Part shown: one piece after another, positions 1 through 4,746 of the stretch | Layout of the letters: each line of letters starts with the position of its first letter | Numbering within the stretch: position 1 is the first letter of the stretch | DNA from: an uncultured Eubacterium sp. | Lineage (GTDB): Bacteria > Bacillota_A > Clostridia > Lachnospirales > Lachnospiraceae | Direction: 5' to 3' | Length of the DNA: 6,526 bases | Assembly (NCBI GenBank): GCA_948759685.1 | Contig: CAQBGY010000190.1 | Coordinates: forward strand, 1 to 6,526 | Position numbers and translations under genes: made by a program | Notes under the pieces: generated by a model | What the model saw: only the letters and a program-made list of their open reading frames with translations | What the model was told of the DNA's origin: nothing | Databases searched by the model: none

Positions 1-34
1 ATTATCCCGACTTTTTTAAAGAAATCCTTTGAGT

Positions 35-65
35 TTATCAGCTTTGTCATCAAAGATCGTGATAA
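35..65. repeat. Nested dyad upstream of first HTH gene
   Basis: An outer inverted repeat TTATCA (35-40) / TGATAA (60-65) encloses an inner one, CTTTG (42-46) / CAAAG (51-55). TGATAA occurs again at 77-82. There is no T tract on either strand, so it does not look like a terminator. It lies about 155 bp before the start of an HTH regulator gene and could be an operator; that role is inference from position only. Confidence 0.3.
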
Positions 66-94
66 TAAAAAAGTCATGATAACTATTCTTGTCA

Positions 95-114
95 GGAAAG
101 GTTTTCACCTTTCC
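95..114. repeat. Perfect 7-bp inverted repeat in HTH gene leader
   Basis: GGAAAGG (95-101) and CCTTTCC (108-114) are perfectly complementary around a 6-nt spacer. The repeat lies about 105 bp upstream of the ATG at 221. With no following T run it is more likely a protein-binding site or a leader hairpin than a terminator. Confidence 0.35.
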
Positions 115-220
115 AGTCAGTAGAAAAAACTTTGAAATTTTTTTAGGTAATGTCCTCATAGAGGGAGCATTACTTTATTTACAATTAACGTCAGAAACAG
201 CGGAGAAAGGGGGTGAAAAA

Positions 221-559
221 ATGTTAGACCATGCATTCCGGCGGCGCAGGGAAATTGAGCGTATGCTGCTGGCAGGAAAGAAGCTGACGGTATCGGGACT
301 TATGGACAGATATTGTGTAGGCAGAAAGTCAATCAGCAGGGATTTTGAAGTCATAGGCGAGGAACTTCCCGTCATTTCAAAAAAGGGATATAACGGTGGC
401 TACTTCCTCATTGACGGGGTAGGGAAATACCAGAACTCACTTTCACAGGAACAACTGGAATGCTTGGAAAAAGTCGCTGTTTCGTGTGCGGAGGAGGACA
501 GGGAAACTATTCTGTCAATTATACATGAATTTGGGCCGTACTGTGAGAAACTTACATAG
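221..559 (+). CDS. Small HTH_11/DeoR-type winged-helix regulator (copy 1)
   Basis: A 112-residue predicted DNA-binding regulator. The ATG at 221 is chosen because AAGGGGGT (207-214) lies 6 nt upstream; the frame stays open back to a TTG at 89, but that start has no comparable ribosome site. Residues about 11-46 fit a helix-turn-helix (turn near residues 31-36, recognition helix about 35-46), followed by a wing with the Gly-Gly-Tyr-Phe-Leu pattern at 59-63. This is the layout of the N-terminal domain of DeoR/YafY-like regulators. There is no WYL or sugar-phosphate sensing domain; the rest is a short helical tail (73-107). The downstream gene at 673 is a paralogue: both share the wing (GGYFL/GGIFI), a Leu-Ser/Thr-x-Glu/Thr-Glu/Gln-Leu-Glu helix and the ending IIHEFG/IIHKYG. 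A pair of short HTH proteins in a mobile element suggests local control of element genes, possibly as heterodimers; this is inferred. Confidence 0.75.
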   Translation: MLDHAFRRRREIERMLLAGKKLTVSGLMDRYCVGRKSISRDFEVIGEELPVISKKGYNGGYFLIDGVGKYQNSLSQEQLECLEKVAVSCAEEDRETILSIIHEFGPYCEKLT

Positions 560-583
560 AAAATGATTGCCATTCTTATAAAG

Positions 584-620
584 CATATAAAAGATTTGTT
601 GAATGATTTTATATGTTTTT
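584..620 (+). repeat. 9-bp AT-rich inverted repeat with T tract between the HTH genes
   Basis: CATATAAAA (584-592) and TTTTATATG (607-615) form a perfect 9-bp inverted repeat with a 14-nt loop, followed at once by TTTTT (616-620). It starts 25 bp after the first HTH stop codon. The stem is almost all A/T, so it would be a weak terminator. Its position between paralogous regulator genes also suits an operator. The sequence does not decide between the two. Confidence 0.4.
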
Positions 621-672
621 AGGGCTGGCAATTCTGATAATTTTTTAAACTGTAAACGAGGGGAGGTGCGGC

Positions 673-1002
673 ATGGATTTTGTACACCGCAGAATGGAAA
701 TCATCAGCATTTTATCAGCGAAAAGACACATAACAACAAGGGAGCTTGCATGGGAATTTGGCGTTACAAGACGCACGATACTTCATGATATTGTCGCATT
801 GTCTTTTGACTACCCGATTTATACAAAGCCGGGCGAGGGCGGCGGAATTTTTATTACAGAAAATTACAAGCCTTATTCCAATACCCTCACGCCGACGGAA
901 CTTGAAACACTGTGCAGATTGTACAGAAAATCAGAGGGAAAAGATAATGAAATCCTTTTTCGGATTATCCACAAGTACGGTGCGGACAAGCTGAAAATTT
1001 AA
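673..1002 (+). CDS. Small HTH_11/DeoR-type winged-helix regulator (copy 2)
   Basis: A 109-residue predicted DNA-binding protein. The ATG at 673 follows the ribosome site GGGAGGTG (661-668). Residues 7-42 form the helix-turn-helix (ISILSAKRHITTRELAWEFG, then VTRRTILHDI as recognition helix). Residues 47-62 form the wing, with a Gly-rich turn (GEGGGIFI). The remaining ~45 residues form a short helical tail ending IIHKYGADKLKI, matching the tail of the upstream gene. There is no effector-binding domain, so control would depend on oligomerisation or a partner protein. The gap to the upstream gene is 113 bp and contains a 9-bp dyad. An IS200/IS605-type element begins only 5 bp beyond the stop codon, so any native terminator of this gene has been displaced or lost. 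Confidence 0.78.
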   Translation: MDFVHRRMEIISILSAKRHITTRELAWEFGVTRRTILHDIVALSFDYPIYTKPGEGGGIFITENYKPYSNTLTPTELETLCRLYRKSEGKDNEILFRIIHKYGADKLKI

Positions 1003-1037
1003 GGCATATTTTATTTTCCAAGCGTGGGGTCAAAACC

Positions 1038-1053
1038 ACCGCCTTTAGGCGGT
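1038..1053 (+). repeat. Left-end hairpin of the IS element
   Basis: ACCGCC (1038-1043), loop TTTA (1044-1047), GGCGGT (1048-1053). The same stem and loop occur at the left end of the related element at 4826-4839. In IS200/IS605 transposition the TnpA protein recognises a subterminal hairpin of this type; that role is assigned by family knowledge. Confidence 0.7.
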
Positions 1054-1072
1054 ACGGCTTGAGCCGTCTTTT
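1054..1072 (+). terminator. Terminator-like hairpin inside the IS left end
   Basis: ACGGC (1054-1058) pairs with GCCGT (1063-1067) around TTGA, followed by CTTTT (1068-1072). It sits between the upstream HTH gene and the tnpA promoter. IS200 is known to carry a terminator near its left end that blocks transcription coming in from outside, and this hairpin could serve the same purpose. The related element at 4795 lacks it. Confidence 0.5.
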
Positions 1073-1097
1073 ACATAAAAGTGAATTGTGATATATT
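1070..1097 (+). promoter_or_regulatory. Promoter of the transposase gene
   Basis: TTTACA (1070-1075), 16-nt spacer, TATATT (1092-1097), with TG at 1089-1090 giving an extended -10. Both boxes match five of six consensus bases. Transcription would start near 1104, at the ribosome site AGGAGGT (1104-1110), leaving almost no leader. Confidence 0.55.
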
Positions 1098-1116
1098 GTA
1101 GGCAGGAGGTGTCAAA

Positions 1117-1395
1117 GTTAAGGCAGAATATAGAAGTAGCAGTCATACAGTATATGACATAAAATATCACTTTGTGTGGATAACGAAATATCGATACAAG
1201 ATATTGAGAGGAAAAATTGCAGAAAGGACAAGAAACATATTGCGGCAGGGATGTGAAGCAAATGGAATAGTAATTCTGAAAGGAAGCGTAGGTGCAGATC
1301 ATGTTCATATGTTGTTGTCATGTCCAACGGACATGGCAACGAGTAAGATAATGCAGCTATTAAAAGGAAGATCTTCAAAAATGTTGCAGGAATAA
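1117..1395 (+). pseudogene. tnpA: Truncated IS200-like Y1 transposase
   Basis: The frame encodes about 93 residues of an IS200-type single-strand DNA transposase; intact members have roughly 130-155. The N-terminal region reads KAEYRSSSHTVYDIKYHFVWITKYRYKIL when split at usual motif borders. The metal-binding HUH pair is present as His-Val-His (codons 1300-1308), and the conserved LKGRSSKMLQ segment follows. The frame then stops at 1393-1395, so the C-terminal part with the catalytic tyrosine is absent. Position 1117 is used because it lies 6 nt after the strong site AGGAGGT (1104-1110), but the codon there is GTT, not ATG, GTG or TTG. The first GTG in frame (1174) falls inside the conserved core. 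The gene is therefore dead at both ends even though its promoter looks intact. Deletion between the middle of the gene and the hairpin array is the simplest explanation for the 3' loss. Confidence 0.8.
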
Positions 1396-1518
1396 CTGCT
1401 TTAGCAGGTCTTTCAGCTGACTTTAGTCAGGAAAGACGGGGCTTTAGCCCCCAAAGCGACTTTCAGTCGCAGGGTTTGGGCTTTAGCCCGAAAGAACCCA
1501 CCGGCTTTCAGCCGGTGG
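1396..1518 (+). repeat. Array of six hairpins with a shared C-TTT(C)A-G loop
   Basis: Six consecutive short hairpins have different stems and nearly the same loop. H1 CTGC-TTTA-GCAG (1396-1407). H2 CTGAC-TTTA-GTCAG (1417-1430), extended by GTCTTTC (1408-1414) / GAAAGAC (1431-1437). H3 GGGGC-TTTA-GCCCC (1438-1451). H4 GCGAC-TTTCA-GTCGC (1456-1470). H5 GGGC-TTTA-GCCC (1478-1489), with outer GGGTT/AACCC. H6 CCACCGGC-TTTCA-GCCGGTGG (1498-1518). Every loop is closed by a C-G pair. H6 is the likely right-end recognition hairpin. The others exceed the one hairpin per end usual for IS200/IS605, and could be duplicated recognition sites or a structured RNA. Confidence 0.85.
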
Positions 1519-1528
1519 TAGTTGAGTT

Positions 1529-1553
1529 GTGATGCGGAATGAAAAAGCATCAC
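1529..1553. repeat. 7-bp inverted repeat directly after the IS right end
   Basis: GTGATGC (1529-1535) and GCATCAC (1547-1553) are a perfect inverted repeat around an 11-nt A-rich loop. It abuts the right end of the IS-like element but is not found after the related element at 4795-4962, so it probably belongs to the host sequence. No T run follows. Confidence 0.4.
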
Positions 1554-1569
1554 TTACTGACAACTGAAT

Positions 1570-1743
1570 ATGGACAATCCTGCAAGACGTATGAAACAGC
1601 CGAGCTGTGCCAAAGCACGCCATGACTGCCTGTACTGGACAGGCAAGAGCGAGAGATGTTTTAAAGCAAACAAGGTGTGGGAACCTTGCGCCATGACACT
1701 GTTTCCTGATAATGATACTTCCGTAAAACGGTCACAAAGATGA
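1570..1743 (+). CDS. Possible small four-cysteine protein (57 aa)
   Basis: I do not recognise this ORF. It encodes 57 residues with four evenly placed cysteines (C13, C20, C30, C40; pattern C-x6-C-x9-C-x9-C) in a basic, tryptophan-containing sequence (SCAKARHDC, YWTGKSERC, NKVWEPC). That arrangement could bind zinc or an iron-sulfur cluster; this is inference. Codon use looks coding, with few rare triplets. Against it: the ATG at 1570 has no ribosome site, the frame opens only at 1561 after a stop, and a second in-frame ATG (1591) is no better placed. It may be a gene whose 5' part or promoter was cut off by the IS element ending at 1528, or a remnant. It lies upstream of the nuclease-like gene at 1901 but is separated from it by that gene's own promoter. 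Confidence 0.4.
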   Translation: MDNPARRMKQPSCAKARHDCLYWTGKSERCFKANKVWEPCAMTLFPDNDTSVKRSQR

Positions 1744-1823
1744 TGGTGCGAGTCCAATGTGAGCTTATTCCCAAAAGCTACTTGCAGGATAAATTTATTA
1801 AATTGTTTTTATGGATTTTTAAA

Positions 1824-1852
1824 TGGAATTATGCAGGCCGGCATGATACAAT
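1824..1852 (+). promoter_or_regulatory. Extended -10 promoter for the nuclease-like gene
   Basis: TGATACAAT (1844-1852) is a full TGN extended -10, with TACAAT matching five of six. A weak -35 (TGGAAT, 1824-1829) lies 17 bp upstream. The predicted start near 1859 gives a leader of about 40 nt before the ATG at 1901. Confidence 0.5.
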
Positions 1853-1900
1853 GTAGCTGTTGGACTTTTGATAAAATGAATTAGATAAGGAGCAGCTATA
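1852..1900 (+). promoter_or_regulatory. Possible leader stem around the start codon region
   Basis: In RNA, UGUAGCUG (1852-1859) can pair with CAGCUAUA (1893-1900), giving eight pairs including one G-U. The loop holds the ribosome site AAGGAG (1887-1892), and the 3' arm occupies the spacer just before the ATG. It could dampen initiation, but a 33-nt loop makes it weak, and transcription from the predicted promoter starts at its 5' arm. Confidence 0.25.
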
Positions 1901-2425
1901 ATGGATAAGAAAGTTGATATAATAAAGGACGCTGACGGTAAAAGCATTGTGGTCATCAATGATCTGCGTTTCAAGGGAAGAAGGAGCGTGGACTGGAACA
2001 TTGTTGAGAACTGTCTGAAAGAGTATATTGGTCAGTGTGCGGAAATTACGGAAACATCAGACGTGGTGTACATAGGTGCGGATTTTCCCGACGAGTTTGC
2101 ACATTCCAAAGACACAAAGGAACTAAGGGGCGCAAATATGTATGCAAAGGCAAATTCTTCGGGAATTATTAGAGAAATGATTGAAATTGCCACGAATAAA
2201 ACATTTGCAGAGAATTATGCACAGAAGCATAACACAGATGCAAAATTTGGATGGTACAGATATGATACACGTTTTGCAATCCCTGTTTATGATGATGCGG
2301 GCGAACTGGTCAGGTATAATGTCTTTAAGGCAAGGATACTGGTGCGCTATGCAAAAGACGGAAAACTGTATCTGTATGATATTTTAAGGACAAAAAAAGA
2401 AACGAGCAAGCCGCTTGAGCAATAG
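1901..2425 (+). CDS. PBECR-like (Barnase-EndoU-ColicinE5/D-RelE fold) nuclease-domain protein
   Basis: A 174-residue protein; the ATG follows AAGGAG with 8 nt spacing. It resembles the phage-type Barnase-EndoU-ColicinE5/D-RelE-like nuclease domains of phage and mobile-element polyvalent proteins, probably the PBECR3 type; I assign this from remembered sequence patterns. Residues 1-25 (MDKKVDIIKD.. IVVINDLRF) form a β start. Residues 26-60 contain a helix and VVYIGADFPDEF. Residues 85-105 form a helix. The C-terminal half carries the most conserved-looking block: H110, then KFGWYRYDTRFAIPV (115-129), YNVF (139-142), DGKLYLYD (153-160) and KKETSKPLE (165-173). In BECR nucleases the active site draws on such His, Arg/Tyr and Ser/Thr residues; H110, R120 or R124 and T168/S169 are candidates. 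Such domains are usually fused to large polyvalent or MuF-like proteins, but here it stands alone with no signal peptide or membrane segment. It may be an RNA-cleaving effector or counter-defence factor. No antitoxin-like gene follows directly. Confidence 0.55.
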   Translation: MDKKVDIIKDADGKSIVVINDLRFKGRRSVDWNIVENCLKEYIGQCAEITETSDVVYIGADFPDEFAHSKDTKELRGANMYAKANSSGIIREMIEIATNKTFAENYAQKHNTDAKFGWYRYDTRFAIPVYDDAGELVRYNVFKARILVRYAKDGKLYLYDILRTKKETSKPLEQ

Positions 2426-2483
2426 CTGTACGGTCGAAAAACTCATTTCTCTTTATAAGCCATTTTAAGGGCATACGGCAGTT

Positions 2484-2508
2484 TTGTCAAGAGTAAAAAT
2501 TTTATAAT
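2484..2508 (+). promoter_or_regulatory. Weak candidate promoter ahead of the hairpin RNA
   Basis: A perfect -10 (TATAAT, 2503-2508) lies 13 bp after TTGTCA (2484-2489). The spacer is shorter than the usual 16-18, so strength is doubtful. If used, transcription would begin near 2515, almost exactly at the foot of the hairpin at 2519-2559. Confidence 0.3.
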
Positions 2509-2518
2509 AAAACAGCGC

Positions 2519-2562
2519 AAGGGCAGTTATGAACCTGTAAAGGGTTTGTAGCTGCCCTTTTT
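2519..2562 (+). terminator. 17-bp wobble-containing hairpin plus T tract (terminator, attenuator or small RNA)
   Basis: A2519-C2535 pairs with G2543-T2559 in one unbroken register: 14 Watson-Crick pairs and three G-U pairs (2527-2551, 2530-2548, 2531-2547) around a 7-nt loop. TTTTT (2558-2562) follows on the + strand. The base AAGGGCAG/CTGCCCTT is fully paired. The G-U pairs hold only in + strand RNA, so the structure reads as RNA of that strand. It lies 94 bp after the nuclease-like gene and 72 bp before the primase start. It may be a plain Rho-independent terminator of the upstream gene. It could also be an attenuator or short RNA controlling the replication genes. Confidence 0.65.
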
Positions 2563-2633
2563 GCGTTCATGAAGGCTGTGTGAATAGTTATGCATGATAA
2601 TTTTACGTTGTTGATTAAGAATGAGAGGTTTAA

Positions 2634-3290
2634 ATGAATGTATTTGAAGCGGTAAGGGAAAGCGGAATAACCGCAAGGCAGGCAGCGGAGCGTTGCGGGA
2701 TAAAAATAAACCGAAACGGTATGGCAGTCTGTCCGTTCCATAATGATAAAAATCCGAGCATGAAAATAGATAACCGCTATTACTGTTTTGGCTGTGGTGA
2801 AAAGGGAGATGCCATTGATTTTGTGGCGAAGTTTTATGGATTGGGCAAAAAGGACGCAGCATTACAGATAGTGTCGGAGTTCGGGATTAGTTTTGACGAT
2901 AACAGGTGCAGAAAACCGCCGCCAAAGCGCAAACGGAAGTTATCGCCAGAGCAGAGGTTTGAAAGGGTAGAAAAGAAATGTTTCCGTGTATTATCTGATT
3001 ACCTGTGTCAGTTAAGGGAATGGCAGGAGCAGTATTCGCCACACGAAGCAGAGGAAGAATGGCACCCGCTGTTTTGTGAAGCACTTGAAAAGAAAGATTA
3101 CATTGAGTATCTGTTAGATATTTTATTGTACGCTCCGCTATCGGAGCGTGTTGAGCTGGTAACAGATTATGGAGAGGAAGTGTTAAGGATTGAAAGAAGA
3201 CTGGAACAGTGTACCAAAGGAACAGCGGGCGGCACTGGAAAAGATGATGGAGAAAATGGAGCAGGCATCACAGCCGGAAACGTGGTTTGA
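2634..3290 (+). CDS. CHC2 zinc-finger DNA primase-like protein
   Basis: A 218-residue protein whose N-terminal domain is a CHC2 zinc finger like that of DnaG: C33-P-F-H36, then Y49-Y-C51-F-G-C54-G, then GDAIDFV (58-64). In primases this finger recognises template DNA. The ATG at 2634 follows GAGAGG (2623-2628). Residues 91-115 are strongly basic (RKPPPKRKRK), suiting nucleic-acid contact. Residues 116-185 are helical and acidic and match no domain I can name. The TOPRIM catalytic domain is absent, so this protein cannot make primers like DnaG; it probably works with the helicase encoded next. The last 33 residues (186-218) lie in the 101-bp overlap with that gene and have a Gly/Thr/Ala-rich sequence typical of constrained out-of-frame coding. 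Together the two genes form the element's replication module. Confidence 0.85.
   Translation: MNVFEAVRESGITARQAAERCGIKINRNGMAVCPFHNDKNPSMKIDNRYYCFGCGEKGDAIDFVAKFYGLGKKDAALQIVSEFGISFDDNRCRKPPPKRKRKLSPEQRFERVEKKCFRVLSDYLCQLREWQEQYSPHEAEEEWHPLFCEALEKKDYIEYLLDILLYAPLSERVELVTDYGEEVLRIERRLEQCTKGTAGGTGKDDGENGAGITAGNVV
3130..3149 (+). promoter_or_regulatory. 8-bp hairpin inside the primase gene, 40 bp before the helicase start
   Basis: ACGCTCCG (3130-3137) and CGGAGCGT (3142-3149) are a perfect GC-rich inverted repeat with loop CTAT. It lies in codons for Tyr-Ala-Pro-Leu-Ser-Glu-Arg and ends 40 nt before the helicase TTG. Its position suits control of translation or RNA stability at the gene junction; this is inferred. 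Confidence 0.45.
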
Positions 3291-4563
3291 CGGGAACAAG
3301 GTCAATGACGTGCTGTTCTGTGAGGATTTCCTTGCAGGACACCCGATGAAGTGCATACATGGCAGGTTTTTTGATGTAAACGGAGCAGTCGGTGATGCGG
3401 AGCAGATTAAGGCGGAGATATATCATAAGATTGCGCCTTATGTTACGTCAAATATTGCGAAAAAGGCAACAACGCTGCTTGATGCGTTGCGGATAAGGTG
3501 CTATTCGCCGCCGATACCCTATCAGACAGACCGTATCCATGTGGCGAACGGGACATATTTCTTATCGAAAAGCTTCTCTGCACAGAAAGAATTCTGCATG
3601 AACAGACTTCCTGTGAGGTATCTGCCTGATGCGCCAGAACCGTCATGCTGGTTTGCATTTCTTGGGCAGCTTTTAGAGCCAGAGGACATTATCACGTTGC
3701 AGGAGTTTATGGGCTATGTACTGTTACCCACGACAAAAGGGCAGAAAATGTTGATAGTCATAGGAAAAGGCGGGGAAGGCAAGTCACGCATTGGCAGGGT
3801 GCTTCGTGCATTGCTTGGCGACAGTATGAACACAGGCAGCATACAGAAAGTGGAGGTTGACCGTTTTGCAAGGGCAGACCTTGAATGGAAACTTCTGATG
3901 CTTGACGATGATATGAAACTTGAGGCATTGCCGCAGACAAATAACATCAAATCTATTGTGACGTTAGAGGACAAAACGGACTTGGAGCGCAAAGGCAGGC
4001 AGAGCGAGCAGGGGTATTTATGTGTGCGGTTTATCTGTTTTGGAAATGGCAATCTCGGTTCACTGTATGACCGTTCCTATGGATTTTTCCGGCGGCAGAT
4101 AGTCCTTACCGTCAAGGAGCGCAAGCCGGACAGGGAAGATGATCCGTTTCTCGGCGAAAAGCTGATTGCGGAAGCAGAGGGCATATTTTTATGGTGTCTT
4201 GAGGGGCTGCACCGCCTGATTGGCAACGGGTACAGGTTCACGATAAGCAAAAGGGCGGAGGACAACCTCACAAAAGCCATGCAGGACGGGAACAACATCA
4301 TTGTATTCATGCAGTCGGAGGGTTACATCAGGCTTGAGAAAGGCACACACGCCACGTCAAAGCAGCTTTACGGTGCATACAGCCAGTGGTGTGAGGATAA
4401 CCTTGAAAAACCGTTAGGTGAGCGCAGTTTTTCCAACTTTTTAAGGCAGAATGAGGACAAGTACGGGCTTGCCTATACGAATAATATCGCACTCGGCACT
4501 GGAAAGACCGCAAGGGGATTTAAGGGTATCCATGTAAAAGTACGCACAGGGGAAAGGCATTAA
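3190..4563 (+). CDS. P4-type phage/plasmid primase-helicase (SF3 helicase)
   Basis: A 457-residue predicted ATP-dependent DNA helicase of the phage/plasmid primase P4 family (D5/DUF5906-like). Residues 80-160 include DALRIRCYSPPIPYQTDRIHVANG, typical of the D5-type region before the motor. Residues 165-310 form the SF3 motor: Walker A GKGGEGKS (192-199), Walker B LLMLDDD (235-241) and the sensor motif FICFGNGN with N286. RRQIVLTV follows, and residues 370-450 suggest a C-terminal winged helix. The start is taken as TTG (3190): the sequence after it (MKEDWNSVPKEQRAAL) reads as normal coding, GGAGAGGAAG (3171-3180) is a ribosome site upstream, and no later start preserves the N-terminus. The gene overlaps the CHC2 gene by 101 bp in the +1 frame, so translation is probably coupled. 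It likely loads at and unwinds the origin, which may be the inverted repeat just downstream. Confidence 0.9.
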   Translation: MKEDWNSVPKEQRAALEKMMEKMEQASQPETWFDGNKVNDVLFCEDFLAGHPMKCIHGRFFDVNGAVGDAEQIKAEIYHKIAPYVTSNIAKKATTLLDALRIRCYSPPIPYQTDRIHVANGTYFLSKSFSAQKEFCMNRLPVRYLPDAPEPSCWFAFLGQLLEPEDIITLQEFMGYVLLPTTKGQKMLIVIGKGGEGKSRIGRVLRALLGDSMNTGSIQKVEVDRFARADLEWKLLMLDDDMKLEALPQTNNIKSIVTLEDKTDLERKGRQSEQGYLCVRFICFGNGNLGSLYDRSYGFFRRQIVLTVKERKPDREDDPFLGEKLIAEAEGIFLWCLEGLHRLIGNGYRFTISKRAEDNLTKAMQDGNNIIVFMQSEGYIRLEKGTHATSKQLYGAYSQWCEDNLEKPLGERSFSNFLRQNEDKYGLAYTNNIALGTGKTARGFKGIHVKVRTGERH

Positions 4564-4746
4564 GACGCAATATACGTTTAGACGTGTAAAATCCCAAATC
4601 CTTTATATATATATACATACGGTTATTTCTAATCCCCTATTATATATAAATACTTTTATTTTATAAATAGAAAAATAAGTGTCTTAGCGTATAAAGGAAG
4701 TAACCATAAGGGATTGGGGGCATTTTGAAAGCGTCTATATTACGTC
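4564..4746. other. Candidate replication origin: large imperfect inverted repeat with AT-rich core
   Basis: The left arm (4564-4629) starts directly after the helicase stop and the right arm is 4697-4746. Matching blocks on opposite strands are: GACGCAATATA (4564-4574) with TATATTACGTC (4736-4746), 10 of 11; AAAAT plus a C-rich AATCC block (4588-4601) with GGATTGGGGGCATTTT (4711-4726); and GGTTATTTC (4621-4629) with GAAGTAACC (4697-4705), 8 of 9. The left arm carries extra TATA repeats. The centre (4630-4696) is almost entirely A/T. AAGYGTCT occurs at 4677-4684, 4729-4736 and, just outside, 4753-4760. An AT-rich core, dyad and short repeats beside primase and helicase genes are usual origin features, but no initiator binding can be shown here. 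Alternatives are a terminator region or a recombination site. Confidence 0.45.

Larger units (their letters stand above)
1008..1528 (+). mobile_element. Defective IS200/IS605-type insertion (about 521 bp)
   Basis: Left end: ATTTTATTTTCCAAGCG (1008-1024), then a CCGCC-TTTA-GGCGG hairpin. Inside is a Y1 (HUH) transposase fragment at 1117-1395. Right end: an 8-bp-stem hairpin (1498-1518) followed by TAGTTGAGTT (1519-1528). Both ends recur in a shorter element at 4795-4962, which sets the approximate borders. Subterminal hairpins without terminal inverted repeats fit the IS200/IS605 family, which transposes as single-stranded DNA. The element is shorter than the usual ~700 bp because the transposase C-terminal part is missing. 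Exact ends are uncertain by several bases, since part of the shared ATTTTAT could be target sequence. It lies between the second HTH gene and a small cysteine-rich ORF. Confidence 0.8.

Noticed and set aside
89..220. N-terminal extension of the first HTH protein from TTG 89
   Set aside because: There is no ribosome site at 89, the extension does not look like an HTH N-terminus, and AAGGGGGT sits directly before the ATG at 221.
1174..1395. 73-residue transposase ORF starting at GTG 1174
   Set aside because: The GTG lies inside the conserved YHFVW segment; homologous sequence continues upstream in the same frame to about 1117, so 1174 is not a biological start.
1396..1518. Possible CRISPR array or tandem direct repeat
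   Set aside because: The recurring unit is only the loop CTTTAG/CTTTCAG; each stem is different and self-complementary, and there is no constant repeat with unique spacers. It is a hairpin array belonging to an IS end.
1554..1757. 67-residue minus-strand ORF
   Set aside because: It is the complement of the four-cysteine + strand ORF, lacks a ribosome site and shows no recognisable domain; the + strand reading is more protein-like.
1740..1800. Group II intron-like start (GTGCGAG near 1746)
   Set aside because: The 5-base match to the intron 5' consensus is unsupported: no domain V hairpin, no reverse transcriptase and no second boundary are present in the window.
1786..1810. AATTT-ATT-AAATT followed by TTTTT as a terminator
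   Set aside because: The stem is five A-T pairs with a 3-nt loop, too weak to call; the region is simply AT-rich promoter-upstream DNA.
2502..3084. Minus-strand ORFs opposite the primase
   Set aside because: They lie opposite the CHC2 gene and the hairpin region, with no ribosome sites and no domain features.
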